Positions 23,424 through 32,685 of a DNA stretch of 64,000 nucleotides are shown piece by piece. Made by a program: the position numbers and the translations under genes. The stretch is from the NCBI RefSeq assembly GCF_014652555.1, contig NZ_BMZA01000002.1, forward strand, positions 1 to 64,000. The letters are read 5' to 3'. The first letter of the stretch is position 1, and every line of letters starts with the position of its first letter. Below the pieces are notes generated by a model that was given only the letters and a program-made list of their open reading frames with translations, ran no database searches and had not been told where the DNA came from. Source of the DNA: Novosphingobium colocasiae. Lineage in GTDB: Bacteria > Pseudomonadota > Alphaproteobacteria > Sphingomonadales > Sphingomonadaceae.

Positions 23424-25390
23424 TGGCTGAACTCGGCCTTGCCGCGCTCTGGCTCGCCGCCGCGCTTGCCGGGCTGCAACTTGTTGCTGGGGCACTGGCG
23501 CTGACGACGCGGGGCGCTTCGCTCGGCGCGATCGTGCGGCCGGTGGCTTTCGTGCAGGGGCTGCTGGCGCTGCTGGCGTTCTTATGCCTGATCTGGGTCT
23601 TTGCCCAGACTGACCTTTCGGTGAAGCTGGTCGCGCTCAACTCGCACTCGCTCAAGCCGCTGATCTTCAAGATCGCCGGAGCCTGGGGCAATCACGAAGG
23701 CTCGATGCTGCTGTGGGTGACGGTGATGGGCCTTGCCGGCGGCTTCGTCGCTCTGGTCGAGCGGCGGCTGCCCGAGCCGACCATGCTGGCGACTCTGGCC
23801 GGGCAGGCTTTCGTCAGCCTGGGGTTCTATGCCTTCCTGCTGATGGCGTCGAACCCGTTCGAGCGGCTGAACCCGGTGCCGGTCGAAGGCAATGGGCTCA
23901 ACCCGCTGTTGCAGGACCTTGGCCTCGCCTTCCACCCGCCCACGCTTTACCTTGGCTATGTCGGCCTTTCGATCGCCTTTTCGTTCGCGATCGGCGCGCT
24001 GGTTACGCGGCAGGTCGGGCCCGAATTCGCCCGCGCCATGCGCCCTTGGGTACTGGGGGCCTGGATATTCCTGACGCTGGGGATCACTGCCGGATCGTAC
24101 TGGGCCTATTACGAGCTGGGCTGGGGCGGCTGGTGGTTCTGGGACCCGGTGGAAAATGCCAGCCTGATGCCGTGGCTGGCGGCCACCGCGCTGCTCCATT
24201 CGGCCGGTGTCCTGGCCGCCCGTGATGCCTTGCGCGCCTGGACGGTGATGCTGGGCGTGGTGGCATTCTCGATGTCGATGATCGGGACGTTCCTCGTCCG
24301 CTCGGGCATTCTCACCAGCGTGCATGCCTTTGCCGTCGATCCGCAGCGCGGCAGTTTCATCCTGGCGCTGCTGGCGATCAACATCGGCGGCGCATTGACC
24401 CTGTTCGCCCTGCGCGCTGCCACGGTAACCGAAGGCCAGCGCTTTGCCGTTGTCAGCCGCGAGGGTGCGCTGGTGGTCAACAACGTGATGCTGACCGCGA
24501 TCCTGGGCATCGTCCTGTTCGGCACGCTCTATCCGCTGTTCGCCGAAGCGATGGGGGCCAAGGTCTCGGTCGGGCCGCCCTATTTCAACCCGATGGGCGC
24601 GCTGTTCGCGGTGCCGATGCTGGTGGTGATGGCGGTGGGCCCCGTGCTGCGCTGGCGGCGCGATACGCTGGAGCGCAACGGCAAGGCACTGGCGTTGCCG
24701 GCTATGGTCGCGGTTGTCGGCATCGGCGCGCTGGTGCTGATCGGCGGGGTGCCGCTGCTGCCGTTGCTCGGCCTGTCGCTGGGCGTGGCGCTCATCCCTG
24801 CCAGCGTCCTGCCGCTGCGCGATCGTGATCTGCGCCGCACGCCGCTGCCGATCTGGGGCATGGTGCTGGCCCATCTTGGCGTGGGCGTCGCTTTGATCGG
24901 GATGGGGAGCGAAAGTGCTTTCTCCGTCGAAAAGCTGGTGGCGGTGCACAAGGGCGAGACGACGCATGTCGGGCCGTGGTCGGTCACGCTGGCCGATATC
25001 GAGCCGGTCGCCGGGCCTAACTGGACCGCGCTGGAAGGAGTGCTTCAGGTCAGCAGGGGCAAGGCTGACCCGGTCATCCTGCGGCCCCAGTCGCGCAATT
25101 TCTGGGCCCCGCCGCAGCAGACTGCCGAATCGGCGCTGCTGACCCGGTGGAACGGTCAGCTTTATGCCGTGCTCGGCGGGGAAGCGCCGGGTGCCATTGC
25201 GGGCGGGCCGGGCGATGGCCGGTGGCAGTTGCGGCTGTGGTGGAAGCCGTTCGTGCCGCTTATCTGGCTGGGCGGCGTGCTGATCGCGCTGGGCGGCGTG
25301 CTGGCGCTGTTGGGGCGGGTTGCCGCCGATCTGCGCCGCATCATCCTGCGCGACAAGATCGCCTATCGCCGCGAAAGGCAGGGCCGATGA
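23420..25390 (+). CDS. ccmF: Heme lyase subunit CcmF
   Basis: Large membrane protein (656 residues, about 14 hydrophobic segments) that ligates heme to apocytochrome c. The tryptophan-rich heme-binding motif is GWGGWWFWDPVENASLMPW near residue 235, with conserved histidines around it (LAFHPPTLYLGYVG, LLHSAGVL). A periplasmic loop near the C-terminus is followed by a last helix and a basic tail. Start at 23420 or 23423; the coding regions of ccmE, ccmF and ccmG overlap by 4 bases each. Confidence 0.95.
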   Translation: MMAELGLAALWLAAALAGLQLVAGALALTTRGASLGAIVRPVAFVQGLLALLAFLCLIWVFAQTDLSVKLVALNSHSLKPLIFKIAGAWGNHEGSMLLWVTVMGLAGGFVALVERRLPEPTMLATLAGQAFVSLGFYAFLLMASNPFERLNPVPVEGNGLNPLLQDLGLAFHPPTLYLGYVGLSIAFSFAIGALVTRQVGPEFARAMRPWVLGAWIFLTLGITAGSYWAYYELGWGGWWFWDPVENASLMPWLAATALLHSAGVLAARDALRAWTVMLGVVAFSMSMIGTFLVRSGILTSVHAFAVDPQRGSFILALLAINIGGALTLFALRAATVTEGQRFAVVSREGALVVNNVMLTAILGIVLFGTLYPLFAEAMGAKVSVGPPYFNPMGALFAVPMLVVMAVGPVLRWRRDTLERNGKALALPAMVAVVGIGALVLIGGVPLLPLLGLSLGVALIPASVLPLRDRDLRRTPLPIWGMVLAHLGVGVALIGMGSESAFSVEKLVAVHKGETTHVGPWSVTLADIEPVAGPNWTALEGVLQVSRGKADPVILRPQSRNFWAPPQQTAESALLTRWNGQLYAVLGGEAPGAIAGGPGDGRWQLRLWWKPFVPLIWLGGVLIALGGVLALLGRVAADLRRIILRDKIAYRRERQGR

Positions 25391-25944
25391 CCCCGCCGCA
25401 GGACAGCCCGCAAGTGGGCCGTTGGGCGATCTGGCTGCCGCTGGCGCTGTTCGTGGGCTTCGCTGCGCTGGCCGCATTCATGCTGCGCCATCCGGCCGAC
25501 AACACCGTGGACAGCAAGCTGGTCGGCCAGCCGGTGCCGCAGTTCGATCTCCCGCCCGCGCTTCCCGGCCGTCCGGGCCTCGACAGCCGGGTGCTCGGCA
25601 ACGGCAAGGTTCACCTCGTCAACATCTTCGCAAGCTGGTGCGTCCCCTGCGGCGTCGAAGCGCCGCAGTTGCAGGCGCTGGCCCGGGCCGGGGTGCCGAT
25701 CGAAGGCATCTCCGTGCGTGATACCACCGAGGCGCTGAACCAGTTTCTCGATCGCAACGGCGACCCGTATCAACGCATCGGGGCCGATGATGACGGCAAG
25801 GTGCAGCTCGCGCTGGGTTCCTCGGGCGTGCCCGAAACCTTCGTCGTCGATGGCGAGGGCATCATTCGCTACCAGCATATCGGCGAAATCCGGCCCGAAC
25901 AGCTCGACATGATCCTGGCCAAAGTCCGCGAGGCGCAGCAGTGA
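25387..25944 (+). CDS. ccmG: Thiol:disulfide interchange protein CcmG/DsbE
   Basis: Membrane-anchored thioredoxin-like protein of 185 residues that reduces the heme-binding cysteines of apocytochrome c. An N-terminal helix (about residues 14-33) is followed by the thioredoxin fold, with active site W84-C85-V-P-C88 in NIFASWCVPCGVEAP and the cis-proline loop SSGVPETFVVD. The start overlaps ccmF by 4 bases. The motif and position agree, so the identification is firm. Confidence 0.95.
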   Translation: MTPPQDSPQVGRWAIWLPLALFVGFAALAAFMLRHPADNTVDSKLVGQPVPQFDLPPALPGRPGLDSRVLGNGKVHLVNIFASWCVPCGVEAPQLQALARAGVPIEGISVRDTTEALNQFLDRNGDPYQRIGADDDGKVQLALGSSGVPETFVVDGEGIIRYQHIGEIRPEQLDMILAKVREAQQ

Positions 25945-26375
25945 ACCGGCTGCTCACCTGCCTTGCCGCAGCCTCGCTGCTGGCCGCGCCGGCGCTGGCG
26001 CAGCAGGAAGAAAGCACCGCGCCTTACGCTTACCGTCAGCTTGATGATCCGGCGGCCGAGGCCAAGGCGCAAGGGCTGATGGAAACGCTGCGCTGCCTGC
26101 AGTGTCAGGGCCAGTCGATCGCCGATTCCGATGCGCCGATCGCCGGATCCATGCGCAGCCTGGTGCGGGAGCGGATCGCCGCCGGAGAGAGCCCGGAAGC
26201 GATCCGGGGCTGGCTGATCCGGCGCTATGGCGATTACGTCAGCTATGCGCCGCGCGTCACCTCGCTCACCTGGCCGCTGTTCGCGGTGCCGGCGGCGCTG
26301 ATGCTGCTGGCGTTCCTGCTGCTGCGCAAGCGCTTCCGCCGGGGCACGGCGGATATGGCCGGAGATGACGCATGA
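25941..26375 (+). CDS. ccmH: Cytochrome c-type biogenesis protein CcmH
   Basis: Apocytochrome c thiol-reducing subunit of the heme ligase, 144 residues. A signal peptide (LLTCLAAASLLAAPALA) is followed by the domain with the redox pair in L-R-C52-L-Q-C55 (METLRCLQCQGQSIADS). A membrane helix (TWPLFAVPAALMLLAFLLL) and a basic tail come after it. GTG at 25941 overlaps the ccmG stop. It is a stand-alone CcmH; the TPR part is a separate gene downstream. Confidence 0.94.
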   Translation: MNRLLTCLAAASLLAAPALAQQEESTAPYAYRQLDDPAAEAKAQGLMETLRCLQCQGQSIADSDAPIAGSMRSLVRERIAAGESPEAIRGWLIRRYGDYVSYAPRVTSLTWPLFAVPAALMLLAFLLLRKRFRRGTADMAGDDA

Positions 26376-27004
26376 TCTGGCTGTTCGTCATCCTGCTCGC
26401 ACTGGCCGCTTTCGGGGTCATGCTGGTGGCCTTCAAGCTGCCCGCCGGTGGCCGTGAGGCGGTGGCGGCGGCACTGCTGCTGGGTATCGCCGGATATGCC
26501 CTGCAAGGGCACCCTGACGAGCCTTCCGCCCCGAAAGCCGGGCGCGAGGCTGACGGCATGGACGGTACCGCCGTGGTCGGTGCCCGGCTGGCCTTGCGCG
26601 ACAGTTCGATCCCGCCCACCGATCGCTGGATCGTGGTGGCGGACGGGCTCGCGCGCAACGGGCAGTTCAGCGATGCCGCCGAGACGCTGCGCATCGCCCT
26701 GCGCACCGATCCGAAAAATGCCGAAGCCTGGGTGGCGATGGGCAACGCCCTGATCGCCCATGCGCAGGGCCAGCCGACCCCGGCCGCGCTTTATGCTTAT
26801 CGGCAGGCGATGGCGGCAGACCCCAAGAATTCGGCCGCGCCGTTCTTCCTCGGTATGACGCTGGCGCAGACCGGCGATTACCGGCAGGCACGCGATCTCC
26901 TGGCCGGGATGCTGAAAAACGCACCCGATGATGCCCCATGGCGCGGGCTGGTGACGGAACGAATTGCCCAACTGGACCGTTTGCTGGCCGGGGCCGCGCA
27001 ATGA
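26372..27004 (+). CDS. CcmI-like TPR cytochrome c biogenesis factor
   Basis: A 210-residue protein with one N-terminal membrane helix (residues 2-20), a second hydrophobic stretch near residue 33-43, and then a periplasmic part with about three TPR repeats (RWIVVADGLARNGQFSDAAE, DPKNAEAWVAMGNALIA, APFFLGMTLAQTGDYRQA). CcmI proteins hold the C-terminus of apocytochrome c for the heme ligase. It overlaps ccmH by 4 bases and ends the cluster. It is shorter than many CcmI proteins, so ccmI is not used as a firm symbol. Confidence 0.8.
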   Translation: MIWLFVILLALAAFGVMLVAFKLPAGGREAVAAALLLGIAGYALQGHPDEPSAPKAGREADGMDGTAVVGARLALRDSSIPPTDRWIVVADGLARNGQFSDAAETLRIALRTDPKNAEAWVAMGNALIAHAQGQPTPAALYAYRQAMAADPKNSAAPFFLGMTLAQTGDYRQARDLLAGMLKNAPDDAPWRGLVTERIAQLDRLLAGAAQ

Positions 27005-27138
27005 TGGCGTTTTTCCGCCGGTGATCCATCGGCGAACGGCGCGCTAAGTGACATTGCTTGGCACTGACGGTGCTGCTAACGGCCGAGGCCTTGCGGCACA
27101 GCCATTTGGCCATGCCCGAGTCCAGCAGGGGCGCAGGA

Positions 27139-29109
27139 ATGAGTGAGGCACCGCCGGCAACGGCAGAGGGACCGGATTCAGGCCAGGGAGCGGCGGGCGG
27201 CGCTGTTCCGGTGGTCCATGCGTCGGCCGGGCATCACCGCACCGGCAACCTCACCAAACTGGCTTTCGGCGCGATCGGCGTCGTCTTCGGCGATATCGGC
27301 ACCAGCCCGATCTACGCCTTTCGCGAAACCTTTGTCGGCCCGCACCCGCTGGCGATCGACGAATTGCACGTTCTCGGCGTCGTCAGCCTGATCTTCTGGT
27401 CGATGACGCTGGTGGTGGCGGTGCAGTACGTCGGCATCCTGATGCGCGCGGACAACAAGGGGCAGGGCGGAAGCCTTGCCCTCGTCGCATTGATCTCGGG
27501 CCATATCAGCAAGTCGCGCTATGGCGGCCTTGTGGTGCTGCTGGGCGTGTTCGCGACATCGCTGTTCTACGGCGATTCGATGATTACCCCGGCGGTGTCG
27601 GTGTTGTCCGCCGTCGAAGGCCTGACCGTCGTCGAATCGCGGCTGCAACCGCTGGTCCTGCCGATCGCGCTGTTGCTGCTGGTCGGCCTGTTCGTCCTGC
27701 AACAGCGCGGTACCGCCAAGGTCGGGGCGATCTTCGCGCCGGTCATGGTCCTCTATTTCGTCGTGCTGGCGGTGCTGGGCATCTATCATCTGGTGCAGAT
27801 GCCGCAGGTGCTGGTGGCGCTGAACCCGTGGTATGCGGTGCAGTTCTTCCTGACCGACAAGATCCTCGGTTTCCTGGCGCTCGGCTCGGTCGTGCTGGCG
27901 GTGACGGGGGCGGAGGCGCTCTATTCCGATATGGGGCATTTCGGCCGGGGGCCGATGCGGGTTTCCTGGTTCTCGTTCGTCATGCCGTGCCTGCTGATCA
28001 ACTATTTCGGCCAGGCGGCGATGATCCTGGGGCTGGACGATGCCGCCGCCGCGCAGGCGATGGAGAGCCCGTTCTTCAACCTTGCCCCGGACAGCCTGCG
28101 CCTTCCGCTGGTGATCCTGGCGACCTGCGCCACCTTCATCGCCAGCCAGGCGGTGATTTCGGGGGCGTTCTCGATCACTCACCAGGCCATGCAACTGGGC
28201 TTCATCCCCCGCATCTCCACCCGCCACACCAGCGAGCATGAGGTGGGCCAGATCTACATCCCCTTCGTCAACTGGGCGCTGATGACCGGGGTGATCGTGC
28301 TGGTGCTGGTGTTCCAGAACTCGTCCAACCTGGCATCGGCCTATGGCATCGCGGTGACCGGGGCGATGCTGATCGATACCTGCCTGATGACCGTGCTGCT
28401 GGTGGTGATGTGGCGCTGGAAACTGTGGCTGGCGATCCCGATCATCGTCACCTTCTTCATCGTCGACGGGGCCTACTTCGCCGCTAACGCCACCAAGGTT
28501 GCCGATGGCGGCTGGTTCCCGCTACTGATCGGCGGGATCGCCTTCACCTTGCTGACGACGTGGAACAAGGGCCGCCGCCTGATGCGCCAGCGGATGACCG
28601 AATCGGCGCTGCCGCTCAACGTCTTCGCCAAGAGCGCGCACGGCAGCGCGGCGCGCGTGCCCGGTACGGCGGTGTTCATGGCCTCCAGCAACGCTGGCGT
28701 GCCTTCGGCGCTGCTCCACAACATCAAGCACAACAAGGTGCTGCACGAACGGGTGGTGGTGCTGACCGCCGATGTGCAGGACGTGCCCTATGTCGAGCCG
28801 GGCGAGCGTTCGTCCGTGGTCGATCTGGGGCAGGGCTTCTATCGCATGACCCTGCGCTATGGCTTCATGGAAGAGACCGACATCCCGCTGGCGCTGTGCA
28901 GCACCAACCTGTGCGGCGCGCCGTTCGAGATGATGAAGACCAGCTTCTTCCTCTCGCGCCAGACCCTGGTGCCTTCGGAAAAGCCCGGCATGGCCCTGTG
29001 GCGCGAAAAGCTGTTCGCCTGGATGATGCGCAACGCCGCCAGCGCGATGGAGTTCTTCCGCCTGCCGACCAACCGGGTGGTGGAACTGGGCAGCCAGCTC
29101 GAAATCTGA
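27139..29109 (+). CDS. kup: Low-affinity potassium transporter Kup
   Basis: Proton-coupled potassium uptake protein with about 12 membrane helices, 656 residues from ATG 27139. Family marks are [20 protein letters not shown] at the first helix, [34 protein letters not shown] and the cytoplasmic C-terminal domain ending [15 protein letters not shown] 27139 has AGG just upstream and suits the family; a longer frame reaches TTG 27058. The gene is alone and ends at a terminator. Confidence 0.95.
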   Translation: MSEAPPATAEGPDSGQGAAGGAVPVVHASAGHHRTGNLTKLAFGAIGVVFGDIGTSPIYAFRETFVGPHPLAIDELHVLGVVSLIFWSMTLVVAVQYVGILMRADNKGQGGSLALVALISGHISKSRYGGLVVLLGVFATSLFYGDSMITPAVSVLSAVEGLTVVESRLQPLVLPIALLLLVGLFVLQQRGTAKVGAIFAPVMVLYFVVLAVLGIYHLVQMPQVLVALNPWYAVQFFLTDKILGFLALGSVVLAVTGAEALYSDMGHFGRGPMRVSWFSFVMPCLLINYFGQAAMILGLDDAAAAQAMESPFFNLAPDSLRLPLVILATCATFIASQAVISGAFSITHQAMQLGFIPRISTRHTSEHEVGQIYIPFVNWALMTGVIVLVLVFQNSSNLASAYGIAVTGAMLIDTCLMTVLLVVMWRWKLWLAIPIIVTFFIVDGAYFAANATKVADGGWFPLLIGGIAFTLLTTWNKGRRLMRQRMTESALPLNVFAKSAHGSAARVPGTAVFMASSNAGVPSALLHNIKHNKVLHERVVVLTADVQDVPYVEPGERSSVVDLGQGFYRMTLRYGFMEETDIPLALCSTNLCGAPFEMMKTSFFLSRQTLVPSEKPGMALWREKLFAWMMRNAASAMEFFRLPTNRVVELGSQLEI

Positions 29110-29130
29110 TCGGCCGGGAAAGCGCTCACG

Positions 29131-29171
29131 AAAAAGGCGGGCCGCCGTTGCCGGCGGGCCCGCCCTTTTCC
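29131..29171 (+). terminator. Terminator after kup
   Basis: GC-rich hairpin: GGCGGGCC near 29136 pairs with GGCCCGCC near 29157, flanked by an A run on the left and a T run (CCCTTTTCC) on the right. It lies 22 bases after the kup stop. The convergent PuuD-like gene ends at 29184, so it could serve both. Confidence 0.8.
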
Positions 29172-29183
29172 TGTCTGCGGCGA

Positions 29184-29756
29184 TCAGCCCAGGTTGGCGC
29201 TGACCATGCAATAGAGCATCGCGATCGATAGCAGCGTGTTGGTGCGGCTGGCGAACAGGGCGCGCGGCGCGGCGGCGGCCTTTTCCTCTGCAGTGGCTTC
29301 GACGATGCCGAGGATCTTCTTCTGGGCGGGCCAGATGATGAACCACACGTTGAACGCCATCACCAGCGCCAGCCACATGCCGACGCCGATCAGCGCGATC
29401 GAGCCGGTGCCCGCGAAGGTCAACGCCTGCACCAGATAGCCGTTGACCCAGGCGATCGTGAGCCCGGTCAGCACGGTCAGCAGCGCCGCATAGCGGAAGT
29501 AGAAGAACACCTTGGGGGCGATGTGTCCGGTGATCGCGCCTTTCTGTTCGGCAGGGATCGCCGGCATCGTCGGCACCTGCACGAAGTTCAGGTAATAGAG
29601 CAGCCCGATCCACAGGATGCCGAAGAACACGTGCAGCCAGCGGAACACCGAATTGACATCGACCGGCAAGGTCGGCGCGAAGGCCAGCATCACCGCGATC
29701 GCCAGGGCAAAGCCCACGCCGACCACAAGATTCAGATTTCCAAAGAATTTTGCCAT
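29184..29756 (-). CDS. Urate hydroxylase PuuD-like membrane protein
   Basis: A 190-residue membrane protein with five or so helices, resembling the N-terminal membrane domain of bacterial urate hydroxylase (PuuD). FRWLHVFFGILWIGLLYYLN, FFYFRYAALLTVLTG and MAFNVWFIIWPAQKKIL are characteristic, with several conserved histidines and tryptophans suited to heme. It lacks the C-terminal cytochrome c part of full PuuD, and no purine genes lie nearby, so the urate role is doubtful. ATG 29756 is preferred over 29762 because GGGGG is correctly spaced for it. Confidence 0.7.
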   Translation of the reverse strand: MAKFFGNLNLVVGVGFALAIAVMLAFAPTLPVDVNSVFRWLHVFFGILWIGLLYYLNFVQVPTMPAIPAEQKGAITGHIAPKVFFYFRYAALLTVLTGLTIAWVNGYLVQALTFAGTGSIALIGVGMWLALVMAFNVWFIIWPAQKKILGIVEATAEEKAAAAPRALFASRTNTLLSIAMLYCMVSANLG

Positions 29757-29813
29757 TTGCATCCCCCGTCAGATTTTTGCGCGCAGGCCCTGTTGCATGC
29801 AGTCCGGCCGGCG

Positions 29814-29835
29814 AGAAACGCACTATCGCGTTTCT
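29814..29835. repeat. Short hairpin downstream of ispZ
   Basis: Inverted repeat AGAAACGC (29814-29821) and GCGTTTCT (29828-29835), 6-base loop. It lies between the ispZ stop and the PuuD-like gene start on the same strand. It lacks a T run, so it may be a weak terminator or an operator. Confidence 0.4.
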
Positions 29836-29879
29836 GCCACGGGTTGTCACATCAAATCGCGCAAAAAGAGGGGAGGCGG

Positions 29880-30533
29880 TCAGTCGTGCGGCGGGGTGTC
29901 GACGAATTCCTCGGTCTCATCCTCGCCCATGCCGTGCTTGAGGACCATGGGGATCTGCGAGAAGGTGAACAGGAACGACAGGCCGGTGAATAGCCACAGC
30001 TTGGCCTGCAGCCAGCCGCCGAAGGTCAGCACCTGGCGCAGCACCTCGTTCAGCCCGGCCAGGAACAGGAAGAACAGGCCCCAGTTGCGCGAAAGCTTCA
30101 GCCAGCCTTCCTGCGTCAGCCCTTCGAAGGCCGATTGGAGTAGTATCTGCAGCATGGCCTTGCCGCGCAGCAACCCGCCCAGCAGCAACGCCGCGAAGAC
30201 GAGATAGACGGCGGTGGGCTTGATCTGAATCCAGAACGGATCGTGGAAGAACACGGTCAGCGTGCCGAAACCCAGGATCAGCGTGGTGGACAGCCACAGC
30301 ATCGGCGAAATCCTGCCCAGCTTCCACTTCGACAGGATCAACGCGAGCACGGTGGCGATCATGAACGCCGCCGTGCTCTTGGTCACCGCGACAACCACGC
30401 CCAGCCCGTTCTGGGCATCGGCGGGGGCGAAGTGCTTGTAGACCACGAAGAACACCGCCAGCGGGCCGAAATCGACCAGCAGGTTCACCCAACTGCTCTT
30501 GGCGGCGGGCTTTTCGGGGGGCTGCTCGGCCAT
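29880..30533 (-). CDS. ispZ: Inner membrane-spanning protein IspZ/YciB (septation protein A)
   Basis: A 217-residue integral membrane protein of the YciB family, needed for normal septation and envelope synthesis. The N-terminus LLVDFGPLAVFFVVYKHF, the motif KPTAVYLVFAALLLGG and RNWGLFFLFLAGLNEVLRQ are typical, with about five helices and an acidic tail. Its start overlaps the ftsY stop by one base, and it is the last gene of the dapF-mtaB-ftsY-ispZ operon. The same neighbourhood is common in alphaproteobacteria. Confidence 0.92.
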   Translation of the reverse strand: MAEQPPEKPAAKSSWVNLLVDFGPLAVFFVVYKHFAPADAQNGLGVVVAVTKSTAAFMIATVLALILSKWKLGRISPMLWLSTTLILGFGTLTVFFHDPFWIQIKPTAVYLVFAALLLGGLLRGKAMLQILLQSAFEGLTQEGWLKLSRNWGLFFLFLAGLNEVLRQVLTFGGWLQAKLWLFTGLSFLFTFSQIPMVLKHGMGEDETEEFVDTPPHD

Positions 30534-31510
30534 CAGGCGATCCCCGCGATCACGCGGGCCAGCAGGTCCGGGTTGAACGGGCGCAGATCGTCGATCTTCT
30601 CGCCCACGCCGATCGCGTGGATCGGCAGGCCATACTGCTCTGCCGCCGCCACCAGCACGCCGCCGCGGGCGGTGCCGTCCAGCTTGGTCATGATGAGGCC
30701 GGACACCCCGGCCACTTCCTTGAAAATCTCTATCTGCGACAGCGCGTTCTGGCCGTTGGTGGCGTCCAGCACCAGCACCACGTCGTGCGGCGCTTCGGGG
30801 TTGAGCCGGCCCAGCACGCGGTGGATCTTGGCCAGTTCGTCCATCAGCTCGCGCTTGTTCTGCAGGCGCCCGGCGGTGTCGACGATCAGCGCATCGATGC
30901 CCTGATCGGTCGCCGCCTTGACCGCGTCGAACACGACCGAGGCCGGGTCTCCGCCTTCGGGACCGCGCACGATCGGGATCGACAGACGATCGGCCCAGAC
31001 GGCGAGCTGGCCGATGGCGGCGGCGCGGAAGGTATCGCCGGCGGCCAGCATCACCGAATAGTCCTGTTCCTGGAACAGGTGCGCCAGCTTGGCGATGGTG
31101 GTGGTCTTGCCGGAACCGTTGACGCCGATCACCAGGACCACTTGGGGGCGCGGGAAGGCGACGACATCAAGCGGCTTGGCCACCGGGCGAAGAATTTCGG
31201 CGATCTCGCGAGCGACCACCTCCATGATCGCGCGCTCATCCGCACCGCGCTCGAAGCGCTCCTCGGCCAGCCGGTCGCGGATGCGGGCGGCGGCGCGGGG
31301 GCCAAGGTCGGACATGATGAGTGCATCTTCCAGCGCATCGAGCTGCGCGCTGTCGAGCCGGCCACCGCCGACGATGCCGGAGAGATTGCCGGTCAGCCGC
31401 TCGGAGGTGCGGCGAAAGCCGCCGAACAGCCGGTCGGACCAGTCGCCTTCGGTTTCGGAGGGGCCGGTTTCGGGAACGGTCGGAGCGGCCGGCAGGCCGT
31501 CAGTGCTCAT
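30533..31510 (-). CDS. ftsY: Signal recognition particle receptor FtsY
   Basis: Delivers ribosome-SRP complexes to the membrane. The 325-residue protein has a short acidic N-terminus, the helical N domain (about residues 30-115) and the GTPase G domain with G1 GVNGSGKT (129-136), DTAGRLQNK (G3) and MTKLDGTARGG (G4). The A domain is much shorter than in E. coli, as usual in this class. It overlaps mtaB by 4 bases and ispZ by one base. Confidence 0.96.
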   Translation of the reverse strand: MSTDGLPAAPTVPETGPSETEGDWSDRLFGGFRRTSERLTGNLSGIVGGGRLDSAQLDALEDALIMSDLGPRAAARIRDRLAEERFERGADERAIMEVVAREIAEILRPVAKPLDVVAFPRPQVVLVIGVNGSGKTTTIAKLAHLFQEQDYSVMLAAGDTFRAAAIGQLAVWADRLSIPIVRGPEGGDPASVVFDAVKAATDQGIDALIVDTAGRLQNKRELMDELAKIHRVLGRLNPEAPHDVVLVLDATNGQNALSQIEIFKEVAGVSGLIMTKLDGTARGGVLVAAAEQYGLPIHAIGVGEKIDDLRPFNPDLLARVIAGIA

Positions 31511-32685
31511 GCTTCCAGTATTCCTTCACAGACCCTTGCGGGCGTAATCCGCAGCAAGGTCCCGGGTTGCGTGCCGGGGGGCAGCCGCACGGGCGCGAAA
31601 TTTTCCGCGTGGCCGGTGCCGCCCTTTTCGGCAAGGACCTTTAGCGGCTTGCCGGTTTCGGCTTCAAGCCATCCATTGCGCACCTGCGCGATCGCTTCGC
31701 GCAACTGGCCGGCGCGGGCGCGTACCGTCGCCGCCGGGACTTGCGGCATCCGCGCCGCCGGGGTGCCGGGGCGGGGCGAGAACGGAAAGACATGGCCGTG
31801 GACCACGCCCAGCGCGGTGATGATCGACAGGTTATCGGCGTGCGCGGCCTCATCCTCGGTGGGGAAGCCGGCGATCAGGTCCGCGCCGATCGCCAGATCG
31901 GGCCGTCGCGCGCGCAATCCTTCCACCAGCGCCAGCGCCTGCGCGCGGGTATGGCGGCGCTTCATCCGCTTGAGGATAAGGTCGTTTCCGTGCTGGAGCG
32001 AGAGATGGAGGTGCGGCATCAGCCGAGGCTCTGCCGCGATCAGGTCGAACAGCGCCGCATCGATCTCCGCCCCGTCCACGGATGACAGCCGCAGACGCGG
32101 CAGCGCGGGGAACGCGGCAAGGATCGCCTCGCACAGGGCTCCCAGGCGCGGCGCGCCAGGCAGATCGCTGCCCCACGAGGTCAGATCGACCCCGGTCAGC
32201 ACGATCTCGTTCACCCCGGCGTCCAGATGCAGGCGCACATCGGCCAGCGCCTGTTCCACCGTGCGCGAGCGGCCGGGGCCGCGCCCCTGCGGGATCACGC
32301 AAAAGGTGCAGGCGTGATCGCAGCCGTTCTGCACCTGCACAAAGCCCCGGGTATATCCGCGCCGCAGTGGCCGTACAGCCGGAGCAGGGACGTTCCAGGC
32401 ACGCGGATCGAGCTTGACCGCGTTAGCGACAAGGCCGTCCACCTCGGGCATCGCCGCCAGCATGGTGCGCTCCACCTCGGCGGCGCAGCCGGTGACGATC
32501 AGCCGGGCATCGGGCCGGGCGCGCCGGGCGCGGCGGATGGTCTGGCGGGTCTGGCGCAGCGCCTCGGCGGTGACCGCGCAGGAATTGACGACGACCAGTT
32601 CCTCCGCCCCATCCAGCAGGCCGCGCAGTTCCTCGCTCTCGGACAGGTTGAGGCGGCAGCCGAGGGTGTGGACTTCCACCGTCAA
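31507..32685 (-). CDS. mtaB: tRNA t6A37 methylthiotransferase MtaB
   Basis: Radical SAM enzyme that adds a methylthio group to N6-threonylcarbamoyladenosine at tRNA position 37. 392 residues: the UPF0004 domain with cysteines C10, C36 and C67 for one iron-sulfur cluster, then the radical SAM motif C122-x3-C126-x2-C129 (QNGCDHACTFCVIPQGRG). A short C-terminal part stands in place of a clear TRAM domain. The N-terminus VEVHTLGCRLN separates MtaB from MiaB. It is coupled to dapF and ftsY by 4-base overlaps. Confidence 0.92.
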   Translation of the reverse strand: MTVEVHTLGCRLNLSESEELRGLLDGAEELVVVNSCAVTAEALRQTRQTIRRARRARPDARLIVTGCAAEVERTMLAAMPEVDGLVANAVKLDPRAWNVPAPAVRPLRRGYTRGFVQVQNGCDHACTFCVIPQGRGPGRSRTVEQALADVRLHLDAGVNEIVLTGVDLTSWGSDLPGAPRLGALCEAILAAFPALPRLRLSSVDGAEIDAALFDLIAAEPRLMPHLHLSLQHGNDLILKRMKRRHTRAQALALVEGLRARRPDLAIGADLIAGFPTEDEAAHADNLSIITALGVVHGHVFPFSPRPGTPAARMPQVPAATVRARAGQLREAIAQVRNGWLEAETGKPLKVLAEKGGTGHAENFAPVRLPPGTQPGTLLRITPARVCEGILEA

